Part shown: positions 1-5,913 of the stretch, in pieces
Position numbering within the stretch: the stretch's first letter is position 1
How the letters are laid out: the number at the start of each line of letters is the position of its first letter
Assembly: GCA_002435335.1 (NCBI GenBank)
Contig: DJMI01000083.1
Span: forward strand, 1-5,980
Source: Nitrosomonas sp. UBA6494
GTDB taxonomy: Bacteria; Pseudomonadota; Gammaproteobacteria; Burkholderiales; Nitrosomonadaceae
DNA: 5,980 nt
Direction: 5' to 3'
Position numbers and translations under genes: made by a program
The notes under the pieces: model-generated
Database searches by the model: none
What the model was told of the DNA's origin: nothing
The model's input: only the letters and a program-made list of their open reading frames with translations

Positions 1-107
1 CTCAATTTTTCGTTGCATAGGTTAACTATGCGCCTCAAAATTGAGAAAATCTGCACTCGTTCTCCCACTCGGCTCGCTACGATTGCTTAAGTCCGACAGA
101 CTCCTAG
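1..107. mobile_element. Probable end of a small palindromic IS/MITE cut by the window edge
   Basis: Positions 1-45 form a nested dyad: CTCAATTTT (1-9) pairs with AAAATTGAG (37-45), and inside it GCATAG (15-20) pairs with CTATGC (26-31). About 45 bp further right, 89-107 reads AAGTCCGACAGACTCCTAG. That sequence resembles an insertion-sequence terminal repeat ending at a CTAG, a common target of several IS families; the resemblance is from memory only. No coding sequence is convincing here. The arrangement parallels the complete element at 5542-5682, which also has a central hairpin and terminal repeats. I therefore infer that the left half of a palindromic mini-element of roughly 170 bp lies outside the window. 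It could instead be the right end of a full IS. Confidence 0.45.
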
Positions 108-140
108 CGATAAAGGGAATGTGTAGTTCAATCATTCATC

Positions 141-962
141 ATGCGTATGTTGTTCAATCTATTGATCATGCTGCTTTTCATATACTTGGCATTTGTTCTG
201 CTGGTGTATTTCAATCAAACGCGACTGGTTTATTTTCCGGAAAAACGGCTCAGCAATACGCCGAAAGTAGTCGGCCTGGATTATACCTCGGTGCAAATTG
301 CCACCGGTGACGGCGAAACTTTACACGGTTGGTGGATACCGGTGAATAATGCCAAAGGTACGGTGCTGTTTTTCCATGGCAATGCGGGTAATATTTCGCA
401 CCGCATCAATTATCTGACGATGTTCAAGCGGCTCGGTTACAACACGCTGTTGTTCGATTACCGCGGCTACGGCCAAAGCAGCGGCACGCCGTCGGAATCC
501 GGTACTTATCTGGACGCGCAAGCGGCTTGGCGCTATTTGACTGAAAATGAAAAAATCGCACCTGCACAGATCGTGCTATTCGGGGAATCGCTCGGCGGTG
601 CGCTGGCGGCGTGGCTTGCCGTTCGCGAACAACCCGGTTTGCTGGTATTGGCTTCGACGTTTACCTCAATACCCGAGCTGGCCTCGGAAATATATCCATT
701 CCTGCCGGTGCGTTGGATCAGTCGATTTGAATACAATACGCTGGAAATGTTGCGATCGGTAATCTGCCCGGTTTTTATCGCGCACAGCCCGCAAGATGAA
801 ATCGTCCCGTTCCGACACGGCCAGCGCTTGTTTCAAGTAGCTCCTGAACCGAAACAATTTTTGTCGTTGGAAGGAACACACAATACCGGTTTTATTTTTA
901 TGCAACCGGTATGGAAAAAAGCGCTAGGCGCTTTTATGGATGATCACTTAGTCGTGCATTGA
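141..962 (+). CDS. Membrane-anchored alpha/beta hydrolase (BEM46/ABHD13/YfhR-like)
   Basis: This 273-aa protein is an alpha/beta-fold serine hydrolase, probably an esterase or acyl hydrolase of unknown substrate. Residues about 4-24 are one hydrophobic segment after a single Arg, which suggests an uncleaved N-terminal anchor; the side on which the catalytic domain lies is not clear. The HGNAGN loop (79-84) supplies the oxyanion hole. GESLGG (148-153) is the nucleophile elbow with Ser150. Asp219 in HSPQDEIVP and His247 in GTHNTGF complete the triad. The length is normal for the family. No Shine-Dalgarno sequence stands close to ATG 141; the nearest purine run (AAAGGGA, 112-118) is over 20 nt away, and ATG 147 is an alternative start. 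An in-frame stop at 111-113 excludes a longer protein. The gene converges on the cys operon and nothing ties it to sulfur metabolism. The family call is firm; the function is open. Confidence 0.9.
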   Translation: MRMLFNLLIMLLFIYLAFVLLVYFNQTRLVYFPEKRLSNTPKVVGLDYTSVQIATGDGETLHGWWIPVNNAKGTVLFFHGNAGNISHRINYLTMFKRLGYNTLLFDYRGYGQSSGTPSESGTYLDAQAAWRYLTENEKIAPAQIVLFGESLGGALAAWLAVREQPGLLVLASTFTSIPELASEIYPFLPVRWISRFEYNTLEMLRSVICPVFIAHSPQDEIVPFRHGQRLFQVAPEPKQFLSLEGTHNTGFIFMQPVWKKALGAFMDDHLVVH

Positions 963-982
963 AAAATTATCATTTCTTTTTA

Positions 983-1017
983 TTTGAAAATTCGGAGCCA
1001 GTATCCGAATTTTCAAA
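983..1017. terminator. Hairpin between convergent hydrolase and cysH, probable bidirectional terminator
   Basis: TTTGAAAATTCGG (983-995) is perfectly complementary to CCGAATTTTCAAA (1005-1017). An extra A996-T1004 pair gives a 14-bp stem with a 7-nt loop. It begins 21 bp after the hydrolase stop and lies about 75 bp beyond the cysH stop, where both transcripts should end. Neither strand has a clean U-tract directly after the stem, so it may act as a weak terminator or as a 3'-end stabilising structure. Confidence 0.5.
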
Positions 1018-1091
1018 CATAATCAGTTAAATAATACGTTACACATCATTTCGAATGACTAAAATCAGCTTGTAAAGCCTTTAAAAGGTAC

Positions 1092-1781
1092 TCAAGGCGT
1101 TTTTTTGACGTGTAATCCGCATTCCTTGGTTTCCGGGTTTTCCCACCACCAGCGCCCGGAACGTAAATCTTCCCCTGGGGTGATGGCGCGGGTGCACGGT
1201 GCGCAGCCGATACTGGGATAGAATTTGTCGTGCAATTTGTTGTATGGCACATTGTGTTGCTTCAAGTATTCCCAAACATCCGCGTTGGACCACTCTAACA
1301 GCGGGTTGAATTTTTGTATGTTATGGTCGGTATCGTAAGCCGAGATTTCGAGGTTGGCGCGGCTCGCGGCTTGCTCGCGGCGGATACCGGTAATCCATGC
1401 GCGTTTACCCTGCAAGGCACGCTGCAGCGGTTCGACTTTACGGATATGGCAGCACGCTTTGCGCAATTCGATGCTTTGATAAAATCCGTTGATACCGTGC
1501 TCGGCGACATACGCTTCGATGCGCTTCGCATCGGGAAAATAAATGTGCAATGGCGTTTGGTAACGCTCACGTACGGCTTGCATCAAGTCGTAAGTTTCTT
1601 GCGGCAGACGGCCGGTATCGAGGCTGAACATTTCGATGGCGAGTTGGTTGCGATCGATGATGTCGGTCAATACCATGTCTTCCGCACCGAGACTGTTGGC
1701 AAAAGTCACCGGCGAGAAATCGCACACGGCGCCGGTCAGAATCGCAATTACTTGATCGACTTTTTGTTGCAATCCGCTCAT
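1092..1781 (-). CDS. cysH: Adenylyl-sulfate (APS) reductase, [4Fe-4S] type
   Basis: This 229-aa protein belongs to the CysH family and reduces activated sulfate to sulfite with thiol donors such as thioredoxin, in the cytoplasm. The PP-loop-type nucleotide-binding region includes SLGAEDMVL (30-38) and the MFSLDTGRLP strand-loop (51-60). ITGIRREQ (130-137) is the conserved arginine motif. A cysteine pair (Cys110-Cys111) plus Cys193-x2-Cys196 is the iron-sulfur signature of APS-type enzymes; E. coli-type PAPS reductases lack it. ECGLH (220-224) near the C-terminus carries the catalytic Cys221. APS is therefore the likely substrate, which would make a CysC kinase step unnecessary. Its ATG overlaps the stop of the DUF934 gene as ATGA, so the two are translationally coupled. 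It is the last gene of the operon. Family assignment is certain; APS over PAPS specificity is inferred from the cysteines. Confidence 0.95.
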   Translation of the reverse strand: MSGLQQKVDQVIAILTGAVCDFSPVTFANSLGAEDMVLTDIIDRNQLAIEMFSLDTGRLPQETYDLMQAVRERYQTPLHIYFPDAKRIEAYVAEHGINGFYQSIELRKACCHIRKVEPLQRALQGKRAWITGIRREQAASRANLEISAYDTDHNIQKFNPLLEWSNADVWEYLKQHNVPYNKLHDKFYPSIGCAPCTRAITPGEDLRSGRWWWENPETKECGLHVKKTP

Positions 1782-2302
1782 GCCGCGCCTGCCGGGTTGC
1801 CCTTGCGCTGCGTGCGTCGGAATAATGGCAGTTTTTGATCAATGGACGTTTGATAAACCTCGGAAAAATCGCTAAAACCCTTCAAAGCGTCTTCGATGCT
1901 ACGATCCGGTCGCGGCGCGAAAGCATCGAAACCGACGCGCTGCAAATAAAACATTTGATCGCGCAATATATCGCCGATTGCGCGCAATTCACCGGTATAA
2001 CCCAAACGTGCGCGCAAATTGTAGGCGATTGAATATCCTCTGCCATCGGAAAACTTTGGGAAATTAACCGCGATCACGGCAAATCTTTTAATATCATCTT
2101 TCAGATCTTCCGGACGTTCGTCGCTGGAAAGCCATACACCGATTTCTTTGCGTTGTTGCAATGCTTCGCGTTGTGCTTGCCATACTTTCAGCGGAACGAT
2201 GACCTTGCCTTCGGCGACGGTGACATTTTCCGCAGTCTCTTGTTCCTGTAATCGCAGTACTGTCCAGTCGTCGGCAACGATGGTTTTGTTTTTGATAATC
2301 AT
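1778..2302 (-). CDS. DUF934 family protein of the sulfite-reduction operon
   Basis: This 174-aa protein is recognised as DUF934, a family found in proteobacteria next to cysI and cysH and often annotated as a putative oxidoreductase. Its reaction is not established. Visible landmarks are GVWLSSDE (55-62), the family-typical FPKFSDGRGYS (81-91), and an Arg-rich stretch running from YNLRARLGYTGELRAIGD to the MFYLQRVGFDAF region (94-128). It has no cysteine and no membrane segment, so it is a soluble protein without its own Fe-S cluster. Only 5 nt separate the cysI stop from its ATG, with no room for a normal ribosome site, and its stop overlaps the cysH start. This tight placement suggests coupled synthesis and a helper role for CysI or CysH; that role is inference. 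Family call high, function unknown. Confidence 0.88.
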   Translation of the reverse strand: MIIKNKTIVADDWTVLRLQEQETAENVTVAEGKVIVPLKVWQAQREALQQRKEIGVWLSSDERPEDLKDDIKRFAVIAVNFPKFSDGRGYSIAYNLRARLGYTGELRAIGDILRDQMFYLQRVGFDAFAPRPDRSIEDALKGFSDFSEVYQTSIDQKLPLFRRTQRKGNPAGAA

Positions 2303-2307
2303 AATGA

Positions 2308-4047
2308 TTAGAACCTCGGCGAATAGTAAGGCACATCGTACTGTGCAGGTGCTACGATATGCGGATCGGTGTGCTCTTCTTTTGCGGCAAAATCGGTTGC
2401 GTAAACATGTTCTTTGAACGGTTCATGACCGATGCGGCGCACCGTGTCGATGAAACGCTCGGCTTCGCGGCGTTCGCGCAAATAAACCTGAAGCAATCGC
2501 TCGATGACTTCAGGCACTTGACCGAACGTAAACGACGGACCGATGATTTTGCTCAATGAGCTGTCGTTACCTTCCGCACCGCCGATAGAGACTTGATACC
2601 ATTCGTCATGGTCTTTCTTTTCCACGCCGGTAATCCCGATGTTGCCGATATGATGTTGCCCGCAAGCATTGACGCATCCTGAAATATTCAGCGTAATTTC
2701 GCCGATGTCGTACAGATAATCCAGATTCTCGAAGCGTTCGGCTATCAATTTGGCTAGTGGGATCGAGCGCGCATTGGCCAACGTGCAAAACTCCGCACCG
2801 GGACAACTGATGATGTCGGTCAGCATGCCGATATTAGGTGTTGTCAGTTCCTGCTGACCGGCTTCCTGCCACAAATCGACCAAATCTTTCTGCCGTACGT
2901 CCGCCAGTACCAGGTTTTGTTTGTGCGTGATGCGCAATTCGCCGAAACTGTAACGATCGGCAAGGTTCGCGACAAAATCCATTTGTTCTGCTGTAGCATC
3001 ACCCGGTGCATTACCTGGTTTTTTCAATGACAACACCACAATTGCGTAACCCGACACACGATGCGGTTTGACGTTTTTTGCCAACCAATTGGAGAAAGCG
3101 CGGTTATCTGCTTTGAATTCATTCAATTTGGAATCGTGATCAGGCAAGGTTTCGTATGCCGGATCGATAAAAAATGACGCAACACGATTGACTTCTTCGG
3201 TGGTTAACGTACCTGGACCGTCTTTCAAATCAGCCCAATCCGCTTCCACTTGACGGCGGAATTCGTCGATTCCCAATGCCTTAACCAGAATTTTGATGCG
3301 CGCTTTATATTTGTTGTCACGGCGACCATATTGGTTGTATACGCGCATGATCGATTCGATGTAAGTCAGCACATGCTGCCACGGCAAAAATTCGCAAATT
3401 ACACTACCAATAATCGGTGTACGCCCGAGGCCGCCGCCAACCAATACTTTAAAGCCGATTTCGCCTTGCGCGTTTTTGGTAACCGACAAACCGATGTCGT
3501 GCGCATAAATCGCGGCGCGGTCTTCTTTGGCTCCGCTGATGGCGATTTTGAATTTACGCGGTAAGAAAGCAAATTCCGGGTGGAATGTGCTCCATTGGCG
3601 CAGAATTTCCGCATAAGGACGCGGATCGACGATCTCGTCGTGCGCTACGCCGACAAATTCATCCGATGTGATGTTGCGGATGCAGTTGCCGGAAGTTTGG
3701 ATGCCGTGCATCTCTACCGACGCCAGATCTGCCAGAAGATCAGGGGTATCTTCAAGTTTCAGCCAGTTAAATTGAATGTTTTGGCGTGTTGTGAAATGTC
3801 CGTAACCACGATCGTATTTACGTGCGATATGTGCGAACATGCGCATTTGCTGCGACGAAATCAAGCCGTACGGTACCGCGATGCGCAGCATATAACCGTG
3901 AATCTGCATGTACAGACCGTTTTGCAGTCGTAGCGGCAAAAATTCTTCCTCTTTCAATTCTCCGGATAAGCGGCGGCGCACTTGGTCGCGAAATTGTTTG
4001 ACTCGTTCGTTGACTATAGTTTGATCGAATTCATCGTAGCGATACAT
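2308..4047 (-). CDS. cysI: Assimilatory sulfite reductase hemoprotein (nitrite/sulfite reductase family)
   Basis: This 579-aa siroheme/[4Fe-4S] enzyme should reduce sulfite to sulfide with six electrons. Two ferredoxin-like half-domains precede siroheme-binding domains. Motifs in order: TTRQNIQFNWL (86-96, Arg88), SGNCIRNI (119-126, Arg124), LPRKFKIAISG (162-172, Lys165 and Lys167), then Cys415-x5-Cys421 and Cys458-x3-Cys462, which bind the cluster bridged to siroheme. The basic residues match by motif the anion-binding Arg/Lys set of E. coli sulfite reductase. The frame stays open upstream to an ATG at 4152. I prefer the start at 4047 because the MYRYDEF beginning is family-like, a GAGG lies 9 nt upstream, and the longer form would overlap the preceding gene with a non-conserved-looking extension. 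No cysJ is adjacent, so the donor may be a ferredoxin or an unlinked flavoprotein. The sister function, nitrite reduction, is less likely given the cysH and cysB neighbours. Confidence 0.94.
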   Translation of the reverse strand: MYRYDEFDQTIVNERVKQFRDQVRRRLSGELKEEEFLPLRLQNGLYMQIHGYMLRIAVPYGLISSQQMRMFAHIARKYDRGYGHFTTRQNIQFNWLKLEDTPDLLADLASVEMHGIQTSGNCIRNITSDEFVGVAHDEIVDPRPYAEILRQWSTFHPEFAFLPRKFKIAISGAKEDRAAIYAHDIGLSVTKNAQGEIGFKVLVGGGLGRTPIIGSVICEFLPWQHVLTYIESIMRVYNQYGRRDNKYKARIKILVKALGIDEFRRQVEADWADLKDGPGTLTTEEVNRVASFFIDPAYETLPDHDSKLNEFKADNRAFSNWLAKNVKPHRVSGYAIVVLSLKKPGNAPGDATAEQMDFVANLADRYSFGELRITHKQNLVLADVRQKDLVDLWQEAGQQELTTPNIGMLTDIISCPGAEFCTLANARSIPLAKLIAERFENLDYLYDIGEITLNISGCVNACGQHHIGNIGITGVEKKDHDEWYQVSIGGAEGNDSSLSKIIGPSFTFGQVPEVIERLLQVYLRERREAERFIDTVRRIGHEPFKEHVYATDFAAKEEHTDPHIVAPAQYDVPYYSPRF

Positions 4048-4090
4048 GGTAATTTTCCTCGCGTCGTTCGTCGTGGTTAATAGTGAGCGA

Positions 4091-4312
4091 TTAATCGCTG
4101 TATCGTTTCGATACCGGCAACTGCAACGCTGCTTCGAGTGGGAATTTGGCACCGTATTTCATGATGTGATCGACATCGTCGTCTTCGTCATGACGTAATG
4201 CCATACCGATATAGGCATGCTCACCGGTTTCACCCACTACAATGCCGATACGTCCGCCACAGCCGTTAAACCAAGTGACTTGTTTCGGTTTGTTTTCTTT
4301 GTTCGTGCTCAT
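4091..4312 (-). CDS. Small hypothetical protein, first gene of the cys operon
   Basis: This 73-aa product is one I do not recognise. It has a polar Lys-rich start (residues 4-10), a WFNGCGGRIGIVVGETG stretch (14-30) with the only cysteine (Cys18), then YIGMALRHDEDDDVDHI (34-50) with a strongly acidic patch, and a basic tail. No membrane segment or signal peptide is visible. The gene looks real: its ATG has AAGGA about 7 nt upstream, it sits first behind the likely operon promoter, and cysI follows 43 nt later on the same strand. The glycine-rich beta-strand pattern would suit a small beta-barrel or a protein that binds an operon enzyme, but that is speculation. Placement suggests a link to sulfite reduction or its cofactors. 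Confidence 0.7.
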   Translation of the reverse strand: MSTNKENKPKQVTWFNGCGGRIGIVVGETGEHAYIGMALRHDEDDDVDHIMKYGAKFPLEAALQLPVSKRYSD

Positions 4313-4422
4313 CCATTATCCTTGTTCTATGCTAGTGCCGCTGATTATTGGTGCTGCATGATCCAGCGTGCGATCAATAAGTTGTCATCTTCCAGCCCGA
4401 GGCAGGAAAAACGAAACTCAGT

Positions 4423-4452
4423 ATTTTACTATCAAAAAAAGCCTGCTGTAAT
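4423..4452 (-). promoter_or_regulatory. Candidate promoter of the cys operon
   Basis: Read on the minus strand, ATTACA (4452-4447) is 4/6 to the -35 consensus. An 18-bp spacer follows, then TAAAAT (4428-4423), 5/6 to the -10 consensus. Transcription would start near 4415 and leave a leader of about 100 nt before the small first gene. A weak -35 is usual for promoters needing an activator such as CysB. The call rests on consensus matching only. Confidence 0.35.
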
Positions 4453-4540
4453 CGTTCTCTGCATCGCTTTACTCGACTTGTCGAGAAAAATTGTCTTTTT
4501 TGCCGCTTTTCAAGCGGCTAGCATGATAGCAATACTGATT

Positions 4541-4577
4541 TATAATTCGAAATAATATTGTGTTAGATTTATATAAT
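4541..4577 (+). promoter_or_regulatory. Candidate -10 elements for cysB
   Basis: Two perfect TATAAT hexamers occur at 4541-4546 and 4572-4577 in an AT-rich stretch ahead of cysB. Neither has a good -35 at 16-18 bp; the second has TTCGAA 19 bp upstream. The first would give a leader of about 50 nt, the second about 20 nt. Which one is used cannot be decided from sequence. Confidence 0.35.
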
Positions 4578-4602
4578 CGTTCATTATTACTATTTTCTCT
4601 TT

Positions 4603-5526
4603 ATGAAGCTACAGCAACTTCGTTATCTTTGCGAGACCGCGCATCAAGATATGAATCTTTCCAGAGCAGCCAAGGCGCTGCATACCTCGCAACCAGCCAT
4701 CAGCAAACAAATTCAACTGCTCGAGGAAGAACTCGGAGTAGATATTTTTTTACGCAATGGGAAACGTGTGGTTGGTATCACGCAGCCGGGACAATTAATT
4801 ATCCAAACCGCTACGCGCATTTTACGCGATGCCGATAATTTAAAAAGAATCGCACAGGATTTTTCTAACGAATCCAGCGGTACGCTTACGATTGCAACCA
4901 CACATACGCAAGCACGCTATGCTTTGCCGCTGGTTATACAGCGCTTTACCACACGTTATCCGAAGGTAAAGCTGATTTTACGGCAGGGCAGTCCGGTACA
5001 AATCGCTACATTGGTAAGTTCGGGCGATGCCGATATCGCGATTGCCACTGAAGCGATCGAGCATTTTCACGAATTGGTTATGCTGCCATGCTATGAATGG
5101 AACCGTTGTATTGTCGTGCCGCCAAAACACCCGTTGCTGAAACAAAAGCTGTTGATGTTGGAGGAGATCAATCGGTACCAGATCATTACTTATGATTTTG
5201 CGTTTACGGGGCGTTCTAAAATCAATCAAGCATTTGCCGATCGCGGCTTAGAGCCTAACGTGGTATTGACCGCAATTGACTCCGATGTGATCAAAACTTA
5301 TGTGGAGTTGGGTTTGGGCGTTGGTATTTTGGCTAACATGGCATTTGATCCCAAGCGGGATAAAAATCTTCGATCCATCGACGCAAGCCATTTGTTCGAA
5401 CCCAGTACCACGCGCATCGGTATCAGCCGCAACAGCTATTTGCGCGGCTATATTTTTGATTTCATCGAAATGTTTGCGCCGCATCTGAATCGCACAACAA
5501 TACAGGCTAAGCTGGAAGGAAACTAA
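4603..5526 (+). CDS. cysB: LysR-type transcriptional regulator CysB
   Basis: This 307-aa LysR-family regulator controls sulfate assimilation, activating cys genes with N-acetylserine or O-acetylserine as inducer in characterised CysB proteins. MKLQQLRYL is the typical CysB start. The winged helix-turn-helix spans about residues 18-45 (LSRAAKALHTSQPAISKQIQ core). The effector domain keeps TTHTQARYALP (99-109) with Thr100 and Thr102, ATE (148-150), MLPCYEWNR (160-168), FTGRS (201-205) with Thr202, and VIKTYVELGLGVGI (229-242). Thr100, Thr102 and Thr202 carry the same numbers as ligand-site residues of E. coli CysB. It is slightly shorter than the 324-aa E. coli protein at the C-terminus. No Shine-Dalgarno is evident before the ATG (TTTTCTCTTT precedes it), yet no upstream in-frame start exists. 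It is divergent from the operon it presumably regulates. Confidence 0.95.
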   Translation: MKLQQLRYLCETAHQDMNLSRAAKALHTSQPAISKQIQLLEEELGVDIFLRNGKRVVGITQPGQLIIQTATRILRDADNLKRIAQDFSNESSGTLTIATTHTQARYALPLVIQRFTTRYPKVKLILRQGSPVQIATLVSSGDADIAIATEAIEHFHELVMLPCYEWNRCIVVPPKHPLLKQKLLMLEEINRYQIITYDFAFTGRSKINQAFADRGLEPNVVLTAIDSDVIKTYVELGLGVGILANMAFDPKRDKNLRSIDASHLFEPSTTRIGISRNSYLRGYIFDFIEMFAPHLNRTTIQAKLEGN

Positions 5527-5541
5527 CCGTTCACAATAATA

Positions 5542-5682
5542 GAGACCTTTGCACGGTTACTACGCGGCACGATAATTGCGTTAAAAATTCGCGAAAAATG
5601 CTCATTTACCCTGTGTAAACTCCGCTTTTTCGCAAATTTTTGCCTTATTCTCGTACCGCTCATGACACCGTGCAAATGTCTC
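5542..5682. mobile_element. Palindromic 141-bp MITE-like element with TAATA target duplication
   Basis: Terminal inverted repeats GAGACCTTTGCACGG (5542-5556) and CCGTGCAAATGTCTC (5668-5682) match at 14 of 15 positions. TAATA flanks both sides (5537-5541 and 5683-5687), consistent with a target-site duplication. The arms remain partly complementary all the way to a central TTTACcctgtGTAAA (5605-5619), so the whole element can fold as one long imperfect hairpin. It has no coding capacity. From memory the ends resemble those of IS5-type elements, so it may be two fused IS ends moved in trans. It starts 16 bp after the cysB stop and may serve as cysB's transcription terminator. Confidence 0.75.
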
Positions 5683-5687
5683 TAATA

Positions 5688-5834
5688 GTATCCAGTTTTG
5701 GGTATCGTTAAACACAAGAAACGAGTGGGTAATTCATGCTGTCGATTGAAAGGCGGTTCTTGCATCTATTTTTCTCATTTTTTTGCTGTTTTAATATAAC
5801 TCAAGTTTAGACATTCAGCATCAAAGAAGCCGCC
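5688..5834. other. Non-coding spacer between the MITE and the IS end
   Basis: I see no gene, RNA or strong promoter in this stretch. It is T-rich around 5766-5795 and has a TAATAT/TATAAC run at 5792-5800 with only weak -35 candidates. It belongs to the roughly 390-bp gap between cysB and the transposase; the rest of that gap is the MITE and the repeats before the transposase. Confidence 0.5.
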
Positions 5835-5885
5835 GTTTGTAGAGAACAAATAAACTGTCCGTGTTTGTAGCACAAGATCTGTCCG
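5835..5885 (+). repeat. Two imperfect direct repeats upstream of the transposase, probable IS end
   Basis: GTTTGTAG...CTGTCCG occurs twice in tandem: 5835-5861 and 5863-5885. The CTGTCCG cores (5855-5861 and 5879-5885) are 24 bp apart. A third, inverted copy (CGGACAG, 5920-5926) lies inside the first codons of the transposase. Repeated motifs in this position are typical of transposase-binding sites at an IS end. The exact outer boundary cannot be fixed without the other end of the element. Confidence 0.45.
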
Positions 5886-5913
5886 GATTATCTTAGCCCA
5901 AGGAGGGCAAGAG

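Larger units (their letters stand above)
4313..4602. promoter_or_regulatory. Divergent control region between the cys operon and cysB
   Basis: This 290-bp gap is the only non-coding stretch able to control both the operon and cysB. It holds two clear dyads, CTCGACttGTCGAG (4472-4485) and GCCGCTTttcAAGCGGC (4502-4518), with a symmetric AAAAAttgtcTTTTT between them. Neither dyad is followed by a U-tract on either strand, so they are not good terminators. They lie upstream of both candidate promoters, where activator or autorepressor sites would sit. CysB sites are poorly conserved, so binding cannot be read from sequence. No convincing gene is present in the gap. Confidence 0.5.

Noticed and set aside
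41..310. 89-aa open frame on the + strand at the left edge
   Set aside because: It runs out of frame through the hydrolase start and the mobile-element end; the hydrolase frame has clear catalytic motifs.
1078..1088. CCTTTaAAAGG palindrome just beyond the cysH stop
   Set aside because: Short AT-rich stem without a following U-tract; the stronger hairpin at 983-1017 explains the transcript end better.
1314..1838. 174-aa open frame on the + strand
   Set aside because: It lies antisense to cysH and the DUF934 gene, with no family-like motif and no ribosome site; it is a by-product of the real genes' codon bias.
4048..4152. N-terminal 35-residue extension of the cysI frame
   Set aside because: It overlaps the end of the 73-aa gene, has a composition unlike the family, and the ATG at 4047 has a ribosome site and a canonical protein start.
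4350..4400. Tiny upstream frame in the cys operon leader (ATG ACA ACT TAT TGA on the minus strand)
   Set aside because: It has four codons, no cysteine codons, and a purine run too close to the ATG to work as a ribosome site; no sign of a cysteine attenuator.
4472..4518. Dyads as intrinsic terminators
   Set aside because: Neither stem is followed by a U-tract on either strand, and no gene ends there.
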